From the NCBI GenBank assembly GCA_021521415.1, contig JAIQDT010001729.1:62001-126000 (forward strand): a stretch of 64,000 nt of DNA, written 5' to 3'. The notes below the pieces were generated by a model, which searched no databases, was not told where the DNA came from, and worked only from the letters and a program-made list of their open reading frames with translations. Origin of the DNA: Bidens hawaiensis (lineage: Eukaryota > Streptophyta > Magnoliopsida > Asterales > Asteraceae). The position numbers and the translations under genes were made by a program. How positions within the stretch are numbered: position 1 is the stretch's first letter; every line of letters starts with the position of its first letter. This document shows positions 1 to 12,993 of the stretch, in pieces.

Positions 1-716
1 CCTCTGATTCGCTAAGCTCCCAAAACGAACTAGCTACAGAATCACCCATAACGAATCACCCATAGTTCTTATCCAGACTTTGACTCAAGGGTCAAAGTCA
101 AAATCGTCAAGAACACAGATTAGTCAACAGATCTTAGATCTGCAATTAAACCTTCGTCTCTTAACCAAATCTCACGATTTTAGTATCAATGGAATCGTCT
201 GACCAGCGCCTATAAACCCTAACCATCAAATCAGCCAAACTTTCGTGTTTTAAGGGTGCGATTTAGGCATAAGGGTTACGGGTTCGTTTATCAATCGATT
301 AACCCATCAAATCTTAACCATTTTCAGTAAGTTTAGCTTTGTTGGATTCGTTTTTACCATACAAACACAGATCTATCATTTATAGACTAATCCAAACCTA
401 AACGAACAATGTTCTCGATATAAACGTACCGTAAACGAGTCGAACTACGAAAACGAGCTGGTCTTTGATGTTGCTTTGGTTCGTCACGACGATCTAGCAC
501 CAACAAGCTCGGGTTCTCGCCTTTGGATCTTGGTTCGGATTGTAAGACGGTGTTGTGTGTGTTTTCTAAGGTGTAGGCTATGGTGTAGAGATTGATAATA
601 ATGGAAAGGATTAGGGTTTAAGGGGTATTTATACTCCCTTAAGCCCATGGACCCAAGGCCCATCTTTCCCTTTTGGTCCATAATTAAATCCATCTAAAAG
701 CCTACTTATCCTATCA

Positions 717-753
<37 letters not shown>

Positions 754-778
754 CCGAACGAAATATTGGGATGTTACA
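1..778 (-). mobile_element. LTR (family B), 5' portion, minus orientation
   Basis: Read on the minus strand this begins TGTAACATCC at 778 and matches the start of the LTR at 42700: same opening, a phrase around the 'ccatgggctt' motif, and a TATA box (tataaatacccc) about 145 bp in, as in the other copy. A (ATT)n microsatellite lies at about 721-753. The 42700 copy is 2125 bp, so this one continues beyond the window's left edge. It abuts the gag zinc knuckle of the family A element at 783, which indicates insertion into that gag or a rearrangement. Whether it is a solo LTR or part of a full minus-strand element cannot be seen. Confidence 0.8.
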
Positions 779-782
779 GTTA

Positions 783-3700
783 TGTTTTGACTGTGGTGAG
801 AAGGGGCATTTTAGTACAGAATGTCCAAAGAGAAAGCCGACAACAACAGCGGCTGGGGCAAGTGGCATCGGTGCCAAGACCGATACCAAGAAAGGAAACG
901 CACGAGTCTTCATGCTCGACACTTAGAAGGCCATCGACATACCGGACGTGGTCACCGGTACGTTTCATATTAATAATGTTTATATTAGAGTATTATTTGA
1001 CTCGGGTGCGAACCAAAGTTTTATAGAGTATACATTTTGTAGTCTATTGAATGAACCCTTAGTTAAACTAGATAAACATTATGAAGTCGAAACTGCTGAT
1101 GGAAATATAAGTAGAATAACCGAGGCTTTAAATAATGCCACAATTTCGTTAGCTAATCATATCATACATGTACGACTTTTACCTATAACGTTAGCAGGTT
1201 TTGATGTAGTGTTAGGTATGGACTGGTTATAATCTAATCAAGCCCGTATCCTATGTAATAATAAAGTTATTGACATCCGAACGTCTAATAATACAACCAT
1301 TTGAATAACCGGTGATAAAGAAGCGGGAAAAGTAGGAATAATTTCTAAGATTAAAGCAAGTCATTGCTTAGGTAAGGGATGCCTTGCATTCATGGCCTAT
1401 GTAACCAAAGAACCCGAACCCAAAAAGGTGGAAGAAGTGCCAATCGTATCCGAATTTAAAGATGTGTTTCCCGATGAGTTACCAGGAGCCCCACCAGACA
1501 GAGAAGTAGAGTTTAGGATCGACCTTATACCAGGAACTTCACCGATAGCTAAGTCTCCTTATACTAGCACCCACTGAAATGAAAGAATTAAAGAAACAGT
1601 TGGATGAGCTTTTCGAAAAAGGATTCATACGACCGAGTTCGTCACTATGGGGAGCTCCAATTTTGTTTGTAAAGAAGAAAGATGGATCAATGAGAATGTG
1701 TATAGATTACCGGGAGCTAAATAAGGTTACAATCAGGAACAGGTACCCACTACCAAGGATTGATGATCCGTTTGATCAGCTCCAAGGAGCAAGTTGTTTT
1801 TCAAAAATTGACCTTAGATCATGATACCATCAGTTGAAAGTGCAAGAAGAGGATATTCCCAAAACGGCATTCAGAACCCGATACGGACATTATGAGTTCA
1901 CCGTTATGTCTTTTGGACTCACTAATGCTCTGACAGCTTTTATGGACATGATGAATCGTATTTGTAAACAATTTCTTGGAAAGTTTGTTATCGTATTCAT
2001 TGATGACATTCTTGTTTATTCGAAATCCAAAGACGACCATCAAGTACATCTCAAAATCATACTTGAAACCTTAAGGAACGAGAAGTTGTACGCCAAATTC
2101 TCTAAATGTGAATTTTGGTTATCCGAAGTTCAATTTCTTGGACATATCATAAATGAAAAGGGTATTCAAGTAGACCCAGGAAAGATAGAAGCCATTACCA
2201 AATGGGAGAAACCCAAAACACCAACCCAAGTCCGAAGCTTTCTAGGATTGGCTGGATATTACCGAAGATTCATTCAAGATTTTTCTAGAATAGCTGTCCC
2301 ATTAACCTCACTAACTAGAAAATCAATTAAGTTTGAATGGGATCAAAACAAGAAGAAGTATTCGAAATACTTAAACAAAAGTTAACCAACCAATGCACCT
2401 ATCTTGGCCTTGTCAGAAGGATTGGATAACTTTACCATATACTGTGATGCTTCGCGCACGGGAATGGGATGTGTTTTGATGCTAGGAAAGAAAGTAATTG
2501 CTTATGCTTCAAGACAATTAAAAGTTCACGAGAAGACTTACACCACACACGATCTTGAACTGGGCGCTATAATTTTCGCATTGAAGTTATAGCGACATTA
2601 TCTACATGGTGTAAAGTTCACAGTATACACTGATCACAAAAGTTGGAAGCGTATTTTCGATCAAAATGAATTGAACATGAGACAAAGACGAAACTCTCAA
2701 TGATTATGATTGTGAGATTATATATCATGAAGGAAAAACCAACGTTGTGGCTGACGCCTTAAGTAGAAAAGAACATGAAAAGCCAAAGAGATTTCGAGCT
2801 CTAAGATTAGAACTCAAAGTTGATTTAGTTAGTCTGATTAAAGAAGCTCAAAAGTTAGCACTGGAATAATAAAACGTTAAAGCCAAGAAGGAGAACAGTA
2901 CAATTGATCAATTGGTTAAAGGAAACGATGAAATACTTAGACTCGGTACAAGTATTTGGGTACCGATGATCGGAAATTTAAGAGATAAAATTCTTGAAGA
3001 ATCACATAAGTCTAAATACATGATGCATCCGGGAAGTGACAAGATGTATCACAACTTAAAAGATGATTACTGGTGGATTGGTATGTTGCCAAATGTTTAA
3101 CCTGTTCCAAAGTGAAAGACGGACATCAAAAGCCGTTAGGATTACTTCAACAACCTGAGATACCAATTTGGAAGTGGGATATGATATCTATGGTTTTCAT
3201 CATGATGTTAACTAAAACTTCTCATCAAAATGATACAATCTGGGTTATTGTAGATAGACTTACCAAGTCTTCTCATTTCATTCTGATACAAGAAACATTC
3301 AGCATGGATAAGTTAGCACAATTATATGTTAAAATATAGTATCTTTACATGGCGTGCCACTATCCATAATCTCCGATAGAGATAGTCGTTTTACCTCAAA
3401 CTTTTGGTCAAGTTTTCAAAAAGCCATGGCGAATCGATTGAACTTAAATACTGCATATCATCCCCAAACAGATGAACAAAGTGAAAGAACGATTCAAACT
3501 TTGGAATACATGCTTCGTGCATGTGTAATCGATTTAGGAGGAAGTTGGGATACTCATCTTGCTCTAATGGAATTCTCGTACAACAATAGTTATCATACGA
3601 GTATCCAAATGGCACCCTTTGAAGCATTGTATGGACGTAAGTGTAGGACACCTGTATGTTGGTCTGAAACAGGTGATAATCAATTGTCAGGACCTGAAAT

Positions 3701-4228
3701 TATTCAAAGAACCACTGATCAAATAATACAAAATAGTGAACGATTGAAAGCGGCGAGAGATAGACAAAAGAGCTATGAAGACATCTGTCGCAAACCGTTA
3801 TAATTCAAAGAAGGAGATAGAGTGTTACTCAAAGTGTCACCTTGGAAAGGCGTAGTAAGATTCGGGAAGAATGGAAATTGAGTCCACGCTTTGTTGGATC
3901 ATTCAAGATACTCGAAAGAATTAGACCTGTAGCTTACCGACTGGAGTTACCTGAAGAAATGAAAGCCATTCACGACGTGTTTCACGTATCCAACCTACGC
4001 AAGTGTTTAGCCGACGAAACTCTTGCAATGCCTTTAAAGGATGTTAAAATCAACGAGAAGATCAAGTTTGTAGAACAACCAATTCAAATCGAAGATAAAA
4101 TGATTAAGTCCCTCAAGCGCAAGCGACTCAAGCTCGTGAAAGTCAAATGGGATTCGAGATGAGGACCCTAGTATAAGTGGGAGCTCGATTTAGAAATGAA
4201 GAAGAAGTATCCCTATCTATTCCAATAA
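783..4228 (+). pseudogene. gag-pol polyprotein fragment, Ty3/gypsy (family A), degenerate
   Basis: A CCHC zinc knuckle (CFDCGEKGHFSTEC) at 783-824 ends gag. The protease follows at about 948-1232 with the active site LFDSGAN. RT lies at about 1579-2385 with the catalytic FIDD motif, RNase H at about 2404-2780, integrase at about 2912-3800 with an intact C-x2-C (CLTC) and the SDRDSRF and SERTIQ blocks, and the chromodomain-like tail ends at the stop 4226-4228. Breaks include a stop at about 1231, a frameshift near 1575, GGA to TGA at about 1822, a frameshift near 2385, a stop in RNase H near 2592, and further breaks at about 3100, 3340, 3803 and 4162. No intact polyprotein can be made. Confidence 0.9.
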
Positions 4229-4263
4229 TCTCGAGGACGAGATTATTCAAAAGGTGGGGAGGA

Positions 4264-6082
4264 TGTAACACCGCGTAAATAACCCTATTAGAAATTAGCC
4301 AAAAATGTCTAACTTATAAGTCTAGGGATTGGAAATGAAAAATCTGAAAATAGGGATTCATCACGATACGCGACGCATAGTAAATCCACCCATCGCATAT
4401 AGCGATGGACTTGCACATCAACCCAGAAATGGGCGGCGTAACGATACGTTGCGGCTTAACCAACAAGGTTATCGCGTATCGCGATGACCACGTTAAGTAA
4501 CTGGGACATGTGTCCAACCACGTGTCAATACGTGGCACGATATGACAGGCCACGTGTCACAACGTGGCAAAGGCGGTGTGATATTGCGGCGTCGCGATAC
4601 GCGACGGGGTAAAGAGAACCCATCGCGTATCGCGATGGGACGCAGATTTCGCCTATAAATAGGTGATTACGGGATAGAGCCTCATTCATCCCAAAAACAC
4701 CTTCATTTACACACACTTAGTCTAGGGAAGCGTGCCCGATTGCTGTGACGAACCGACGTTCTGTTTTCTCGTAATTTGTGCAAGTTAACGAAGCTATAAT
4801 CAAGTAGCAATCACATAAGCGAGTAGATCAAGATCCTACCATCAAGCTGTTACTCTTTTCTTAGTATTATCAATCCGAGTATCCGTGTTAATGTAGGAGC
4901 TACGTTTAAGTTATTCAAATTATAAGCTTAAACATCAATCGAGGCTATCGCCTTTAACCTTGAAATTATTTTGTAAACATTCACAAACAAGTTTTCATAA
5001 ACGTTACTTCGTAACAAAGGAATGTTAACAAAAGATATATTTTGACGGGCATGTAGTAAACTGTAAGGGTAATATCACTAGTAGTAAGTTTCTTGCTTAA
5101 GGAAAAGTAATTCGTACATATCCCAATCAACCGAGGGACCCGTTTACTTACCTGGAGAAACTTACCAATGTGTTATAACTTATTAAGCCAAAGCATGCTA
5201 TATCAAATGCACATGAAAACAAAGTGTTTTCATTCACAATCAAAGTAATAAATGATTTTAAGGTTAAGCTTAATAGCTTAATCAAGAAACACAATCCATT
5301 ATTTATACGAACCTATTTATATTTAGGTTAAATATCATTCACATTTACATTCAAGAAGGTTTCAAATGCACACCGACAGTACAGGTGAATACGTTAACCT
5401 TTACAAATAGTCAAAACATATTTATACTCGATAAGATGAACGGGTGTTTGTCTTAACGAGTCAGTCAACGTTTACATGAGATTACGTGAAATCTAAAACG
5501 TTATAACGCAAAGTAGAAAATAAATCAACTTAAACGATTACACATGTGTCTGGATGCATACATAACTGTTCAACCTAATCAGTCAAAGGCTACGTGGCCA
5601 CAGGTTAACAGTCATAACTAGTTCTCCATTAGGGCTACGTGGCTCGGGGAACATTCTTGTGTGTGTAGGGCAGTGGTACATATACCAGAAATAGAAATAT
5701 TGCTGCCGAGCTTGTCAAGAAAACTATATTTGTATTATAACTGTTATTTAAATGATTTATAGAGTCATACGTGTTCACCAGCACATAGCTGACGTATTTT
5801 TTTCAACCCGTTGCAGGTAATTAAGTAGTAGTAGTAGCAAGGATTGGAGTCTTTATGAAGATAGAAGCGCGTTACAAGATGGCTCCGTTTTTTATAATCT
5901 AAATCCTTGTAATATGAAACATGCATTTTGTAAACAAATACTTCGGTATTTAATTCCCATGTAAATTAATATTATATTTAATCTAAAGTCTTCCGCTAAA
6001 ATCAACCCATAAACTCTGATATATTTACAAAGCATGTACCAACTTGTGGTCACACGCCTAGGCCCTAAGTCGGGGTGTGACA
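4264..6082 (+). repeat. 3' LTR of family A (1819 bp)
   Basis: Starts TGTAACACC right after a purine-rich tract (gtggggagga) and ends GGGTGTGACA, giving TG...CA ends. A TATA box (cctataaatagg) lies at about 4653, with a run of CpG-rich palindromes just upstream (4358-4640) of the type cgcgtatcgcgatggg. The 3' end matches, in opposite orientation, the LTR that begins at 37523. No second copy is linked here, so insertion age cannot be read from LTR divergence. Confidence 0.85.
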
Positions 6083-6236
6083 TTAGAGTTCATCAAGAGT
6101 CAAACCGAGTTAGGGTTTGAGAGTTGTAATCCGGGACTTAAGTAAGCTGATTGATGGGTTATAAAACAATTTGTAATAAAATTATAAATGTGTTAACAAG
6201 TCATAAACAACTTGGAAGGTTGAAGACAAATCATTC

Positions 6237-7262
6237 ATGTTTAAGTTTTGTAATACTAGATTTAAACCACTTCACAAGTTGACCCGTTTAGTTTTAGGCC
6301 TTCTCTATTCAAACACCCATTTTGTTGTTTGGACACCCTGGCTCACCTATACGAGTCGTATAGCTCACACTACTCGTATAGGTGGCAGATTTTTGTCGGT
6401 ATCCATTAACCAGTTAATACGAGAAGGCCTATACGAGTGGAGGCTTAAACGAGTTGTATGAGCTGCTATACAAGACAATTTGAATTTTTATATACGAGTG
6501 GAAGCCATACGAGGTGAAAATATAAAGAACGGGAAATCAGAGATGATAAAACCCGTAATCTTTAATCACGAACGTCCAGCTCTTCACCGGCTGTTCTCTT
6601 GCCTTCAAAATCATCACAAGACACGAAAATATGCTTCAAGGAACTCCAAATTCGTCTGGTGGCAGCAAGTTATGTTCAAATTTAAGTTAAAGAAGTTTTT
6701 ATGCCGAAAACAAGGCCCAACAAGTAACCAAAACGAACTAAAAAAATATCATCAGCTGCAGATAGGCGCTGCGCGACCCCCATTGCTTCTGAGGCCGCGC
6801 GGCGCGGCGTGTCATAGTAGGGGGCCGGTCAGACCGGCCCGGTCTGATCGGTTCTCTGTCCGGTTCCTTCCTGACGCGTTCCGGATCTCCGTTTTGGCTC
6901 TTTTTAACTCGTTTTTCGCCCTTTTCGATCACGATCAACTTTCATTGCCTACGAAACATAAAATTGTTAGTAGTATACAAATCTCGACTAAAAACGAACA
7001 AAAACTATTAAAATATTAAATAAATTATACACGGGAAACTTAAATATTTAGCATTATATCAATGGCCAATACGAGATGACAATTTTTGTCCTTTAACCAC
7101 GTTTTCCAAGACTGATTATACGAGTCGTATGGGCTTATACGAAATGAATTTTAAATTATTTTTTTCTACTGACATTAGTTGCATTTATTTGGAATAGATA
7201 AAGTTGCTCTTTTATTCAAACGCAAATACGAGCACTATTGGCTATACGACTTAAATTATTAA
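6237..7262. repeat. Array of TATACGAG-type palindromes
   Basis: Repeated imperfect palindromes built on tatacgag/ctcgtata appear at about 6349-6385, 6417-6440, 6450-6475, 6490-6515, 7118-7145 and 7225-7250, in otherwise non-repetitive sequence. The clearest is tatacgagtcgtata near 6352. The same kind of palindrome recurs at 52310-52590. It resembles a U3 region, but no TG...CA ends are visible. Open frames here (for example 6480-7019) show no recognisable protein. Confidence 0.55.
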
Positions 7263-8094
7263 ACACTAGAAATTCTCACTATAAAAAACATCTATGTTGT
7301 AACCCTTTTAAAAATATTATCAAAATTTTCTTATGAATAACCGAAAAAACAATTATTTCTCATCCCATTAGACATCTGGAATATGAAGGGTGTCTGATTT
7401 GTGATGTCGGGTGTCTTATTAATAGGACCCTAGTTTTATTACAACCCAAACGTTAACTAACAAATCAAACACATCAATTATTATTAATACCTAGTAAGAA
7501 TAAATACTTCTTGTTATATAAAATATTAAAATGCATCTTACGAACATCTGTTCTTTAGAGTTTTGTTACTATATTTTTATTCTTTAGACTTTTATCAACA
7601 TACCTTTTTTCCTTTTTTTTAACTTTTGCTACTCACCAAACTTTCACATCTTTACACTTTTGCTACATGACTTTTAGTCCTTTAACTTTGGCTCCAAGAC
7701 CAGAGTATGCCGGTTTAAAACAGTTACATATAGAGGGGTTGGATCCTTTCACACAACAAGTTCGAGTCTCGACATCACTTGAGGTCTCCAAGTTATACTG
7801 ATACTAATATTAAGATTTTTCTTTAAACGGTAACTCATACACCCATATTATCTATATAGTATAATTAAGAAGTTTGGTGTCACAAATGATTTTTTTTTTA
7901 TATTTTATTAATTTTGTTTTGTATTTATGTAAATTATTTTTATATATAGCAATTGTGATACCTTGGTAAGTTAGTTGTTGGTAATGGTAATTTTGTTAAT
8001 TCTTAGGAATGGAAAGTTGGAAGAAACTCATAATGTAGGTTCAAGTCTCATAAGACAATTTTTCTTGATCCTTTTTTTTTTGCGTCGCAGGTAC
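7263..8094. other. AT-rich intergenic DNA, possible SINE traces
   Basis: No gene seen. Two short stretches resemble polymerase III box B (around 7745-7765, aagttcgagtctc; around 8025-8050, aggttcaagtctc). No convincing box A or target duplications were found, so they are at most decayed SINEs. Confidence 0.3.
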
Positions 8095-9400
8095 TTCATT
8101 GGGACACTTAGCGGCACCTTATTGGTGTAAGAAATATTTTTTTTGTTTTAGTTCTGGTATTGTACGAATTTAATGGAAACCGACTGAATTCTCGTAGAAT
8201 CAATGTGTTTTGTTTTATTCCAGTATCGAAACAAACGTAACGAAAACCGACCGAATGCCGATTTTGTTTTTTTCTTTTACATTTACGGTATCGTAACGAA
8301 CGAGACGGAAACTAGCCGAATTTGCGTAGACTCGCCGCATCAACACTCGGGATCGACAACGGTCGGGTTTTATGAATGCTCGAGTTTTACCAATCGACGT
8401 TGCTCCATTGGTCCATCTTAGTTTTTATAATTTTTTTGTTTAGTTTAGGTAAAATAAAGCAAGTAACCGAAATCGACCGAATTAAGTCGCGTCAACTTAG
8501 CACCTCTAAGCTTGAAGCCGATACTCTTGGGTTTTACTACTGTCCGAATTTACTGACCTACCTGGCGCAACGCGCCGGGTTAAACACTAGTTATTATATA
8601 TAACAATTAAGATCTTTCGTGTCGTTAAGTCCCTATTGGGCCACTTGGCGGTACAATATTGGGTCATTTGGCGGCACCATATTGGTTTTCGTCATTTCGT
8701 TTTCGTTTTCGTTTTTGTTTTTATTTTGTTACTTCAGATACTGTAACGAAAACCGACAGAATATCAATTTTATTTTTGTTTTTTTTTTAATTTTTGTTTT
8801 AGTATCGTAACGAACGTGACATAAACCAACCGAATTCGCGTACTCAATGCATTTTATTATAATTCTGGTACCATAACGAACGTAAGAAAACCGACCCAAT
8901 GCCAATTTTGTTTTTTTTTAGTTTTTGTTCCTGTACCGTAACAAACGTGATGGAAACAGGCTGAATTTACGTAGACTCATCATCTCAACGCCCGTGATCG
9001 ACAACGCTCGGGCCTTCCCAACACCCAAGTTTTACGACTGATTCCACCCATTGGCCACCTCGATTTTTAGTTTTTATTTTTTGTTTTTAGTACTGGTATC
9101 ATAACGCACATAACAGAACCCAAAGGAATCCACTACGACTTACCGCCTCAATGCCAGTGACCGACAACACTTGGGTTTATCACCACCCGAGTTTACCAAC
9201 CTGTCTTGACGCAACGCGCTTGGTAAAACACTCGTTTAGACTATTTGCCTATAAGGGCTGCCGTTATAGTCTTTATCTTGGACATGTAAGGCTAAGTTGG
9301 AGGGCCCCAACACCGCGCATAAGCGGTATGTTGGGCGGCATGGAAGTGACATGTAAGTGTTTACCGGGGAAGCAAGAGGAATTGTGGTAGGGGCATGGTG
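8095..9400. repeat. Degenerate direct-repeat region
   Basis: Several variants of one unit follow each other, with phrases such as gtatcgtaacgaacg, gaaaaccgaccgaat and cacttggcggcac recurring at roughly 100-350 bp spacing (for example 8220-8250, 8285-8320, 8735-8760, 8805-8835, 8870-8900, 8930-8970 and 9100-9130). Units alternate with T-rich spacers. The open frames crossing it have no protein similarity I recognise. It could be an old tandem array or an eroded element. Confidence 0.5.
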
Positions 9401-9709
9401 CCCCTCTCTCGCTCTCTCTCACACACATATATAACATGATAAGGAGTTTTAAATCAGAAAGGGATCTTATAAAGGAGCTCTGTTTTTTACGTGACGATAC
9501 CGTAAGTCACTCCACAACGAATAGCCTAATTAATAACACAATGAACATTTTCCATGTGTGAGTAACACTTTTTAACACATACCTATTATTGTTGGGCTAC
9601 AAGCCACCAACCCCGCCCGGTTATAATATTTAGATGTGGGCTATTAGATGGCTTATTTATAATAACTCATGTGCATTAATCAATGTGCATGTGTAATCAA
9701 TAGATTAAT

Positions 9710-9803
9710 AACGCTATATACAAATCACATACCCATCTAACACTTCATTCTCACATTCTTCTTCCCATTCTCTGCTAAAAGTATCTAGCTAGCATAACTG
9801 AAC
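9710..9803 (+). promoter_or_regulatory. Probable core promoter and 5' UTR of the E1-alpha gene
   Basis: A TATA-like stretch (gctatatacaaat) at about 9713-9725 sits 84 bp before the ATG. It is followed by a pyrimidine-rich leader (ttctcacattcttcttcccattctc split by single purines), typical of plant transcription starts. No in-frame upstream ATG lies between TATA and 9804. The start site itself is inferred. Confidence 0.4.
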
Positions 9804-12800
9804 ATGACTATATGGCTGGCCGTTACAAGAGGCGCCAATTACCGGACAAAAACATTGATATCTACAGCCTTTCGATCGTTACGAACCTCCCTCGCTACTT
9901 TCGCTTCAGGTGATGCACGTGAAGGGACTTACCGAAAGCCGGCTTATATGTCATCAGGCACCTTTCACAGATCTTGCCACTTTGGTGCCTTGGAAGCTCG
10001 TCAACAAGTAAATCTCTTCTCAAGCGATGATGAGGAGGAAAAAAGCCAGGTAAATTAATTTCTCATGAAGGTACATCTAGTTATGCATGCATATACGTAC
10101 AGTGACAATTCGATATTTTTGTTCTTTTGCCAGCATTTTACCGTATATATATTAGTTCTAAAAAATATATTATAAATTATGTTTTTTTTAAATGATTTTT
10201 ATATAGATACACGTTGTTTTATATGGTTTAAAAATATGTTTTTTACATTGGCATATGTAAGGGCATATATATATATATATATGGGATGGTTCAAGAGAGA
10301 AATGATATTACTGCAAGAAATGCGAGAAATGAATATGAGCCACTAGTTTTGTTTTAAGTTTTAAATGTTTAAAGCTAAATAAAGAAAGTATTAATATTAT
10401 CTTTTCTTCAATTAATATAATTAATAAACCATTATACTTATCTACTTAATTAATATAACTAATTAAATTATTATAATTGGAAAATATTAAGAACTCATTT
10501 ATTTTCATAACTTATTTTTTGTGTCTTAAATTTTTATCCTACATAAGTATAATTTATTCATACATTAAAATTTCTTTCTATCCAAAACTAATTTCTTCCA
10601 ACTTAATATATTAATATCCATCAAAACATACTTACATTATAATGAATAATACCAAAAAACTATTTTACATGTGTTTGCATTAAAATCAACAAAAAACATA
10701 CAACATACACAAAAACGTATAATCTACACTTGTTCTAAGAATAAGACAACATATAACCTACACACGAAAAACATATAACCTACACACAAAATTTATCATC
10801 AATGAAATACACACGCACACGAAAACATATGACATACACACGAAAAACATATAACCTACACACGAAAATTTTATCTTATACAAATACAATTTATTCATAC
10901 ATTAATTTCTTTTTATTCAAAACCAATTTCATCAAACTCAACATATCAATATCCATCAACACGTAGTTACATTGTGATGAATATTACAAAAATCTATCTT
11001 ACACATTTTTGCATTAAATGTCAATAAAAATTATACAACCTACACAAAAACATATAACTTACACTTGTTTGAAGAATAATAAACATATAACCTACATACA
11101 AAAAACATATAACCTACGCATGTGTAGGATATGTGTATCTTTGTGTAGTTTATATAATTGTTGATGTCGAATTACATATGTAAGTTGTATGCTTTTTGTA
11201 TGTTGTACATTTTTATCGTCAAAACAAGGGTAGGTTTTATAACTTTGTGTAGGTTGTATATTTATTGTTTACATTTAATGGACACATTTGTACGATATTT
11301 TTTTATTATTATTTATGAAAATAATTTTTATAGGAATACAAATTGAAATATATATATATATATATATGATGTTTTGATATTTAGTGTTAAAAAACATGCT
11401 AATAAATTGAGTGGAAATTATCTTTTTTAATATAAAGAATAGTAGCATATGAATAAATTGTATTTATGTTGAATAAAATGAAGAATGTGTAAATAAAAAA
11501 TAAAACTAAAGTAGTGTTTTTATTTTTTTAATTATTATATTTAAATTAGTAAGATATATTAATTAGAGAGAGATTTATTATGGTTATATTAGTTGTATTA
11601 ATTAGAGAGAGAGAGTGCATTTATTGTTGCATTTACATTTTTATTTATTTATTTGTATATATTTAAAACATAAAATAAAACTAGTGGCTCATATTCATTT
11701 CTCTCATTTCTTGCAATAATTTAATTTCTTTCTTGAATTTAAACCTATATATATATATATAGGATCAGGATCATGAGAGAACCTTTTTGAAATTGAGAAC
11801 CATTTTAAACCACAAAAACCCAAAAATAAAAAAAATCATAAAATCAAAAAAATACAAAAATCAAAAAAGTAAAAAAGCCAAAATTCTTATTTTATCATCC
11901 CGGTTTCATAAAAAAAACCTCGGTTTAGCTAAATTATGTACACATATGTATAATATATACACATATGTACATTTACATGTTTTTTTGTACATATGTGTAT
12001 AATTTAAGATAAATGATACTGTACATATGTGTATATTACGTAACTAAAGATTATATAAAATTATACGTATGTGTATACTACGACGTTTTTTTTAACTTTT
12101 TTTAATTTTTTTTATTTGTTTAATGAAACCGAAATGAAATATAAGAATTTTGGTTTTTTTTACTTTTTTAAAATTTTTATTATTTTTTATTTTATGATTT
12201 TTTTAAATATTTTTTTAAATGTGTTTTTAATGGTCTAAAATGGTTCTCAAAGTTCTCAATTTACAAAGGATTCTCTTAGAATCTATATATATAAATATAT
12301 AGTTTCTATTAGGGTTGTTCAGAATTCGAATTGAACTCGAAATTGAAGGTTCGAATTCGGTTTTCAAACGTTTGAATTCGATTTATTAATCGAATATGAA
12401 ATTATGATTTTAAATTCAATTTGAATGTCGAATTAAAATTATATACATATACACACACATATAATAAACATGTTTCTAATGATTTTTGACATACTTGGAT
12501 TAGAACTTCTAATTTGAATCGAATTGTTATGAAGTTTGAATTCGAATCAAATCAACCGAATCTAATTTGAATCCAAGTTCCAAAAATAAAAATTGAACGA
12601 TGTGATTTTATTAACTCAAATATTTGAAATTTGGTTCGTTGAACGCTCATAATTTGTATATAGAAAAGCAAAATTTTAAATACTATAAAAACAAACGAGT
12701 TGGCTCGAGGTTTTTATGAGTGAAGCATGAGCTAAACAATCAACTGGCTAAGATAAGCAAGCTGAGTTGCTTCGTTAAGAAAAAACTTATGGTCTTTGAA

Positions 12801-12914
12801 GAAAAAAATGTTAATTATAAATTGAAGATCAAATGAGTTATTACATGGAGTTGTGGCTAGGGTGCTTTACGAACGAGTCAAGTCGAGCCAATCAATTTAG
12901 CATGTCAACATGTG

Positions 12915-12993
<79 letters not shown>

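Larger units (their letters stand above)
779..6082 (+). mobile_element. Ty3/gypsy (Tekay-like chromovirus) remnant, family A
   Basis: The 3' part of an LTR retrotransposon: end of gag, protease, reverse transcriptase, RNase H, integrase, a chromodomain-like tail, polypurine tract and 3' LTR. The 5' LTR, primer-binding site and most of gag are missing, cut off by the minus-strand LTR at 1-778. The domain order PR-RT-RH-INT and the integrase C-terminus place it among Ty3 chromoviruses; Tekay/Del is the likely lineage, by family knowledge rather than by a search. Many stops and frameshifts show that it is inactive. Confidence 0.9.

Noticed and set aside
3391..3651. Minus-strand open frame opposite integrase
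   Set aside because: Shadow of the integrase coding strand, with no domain of its own.
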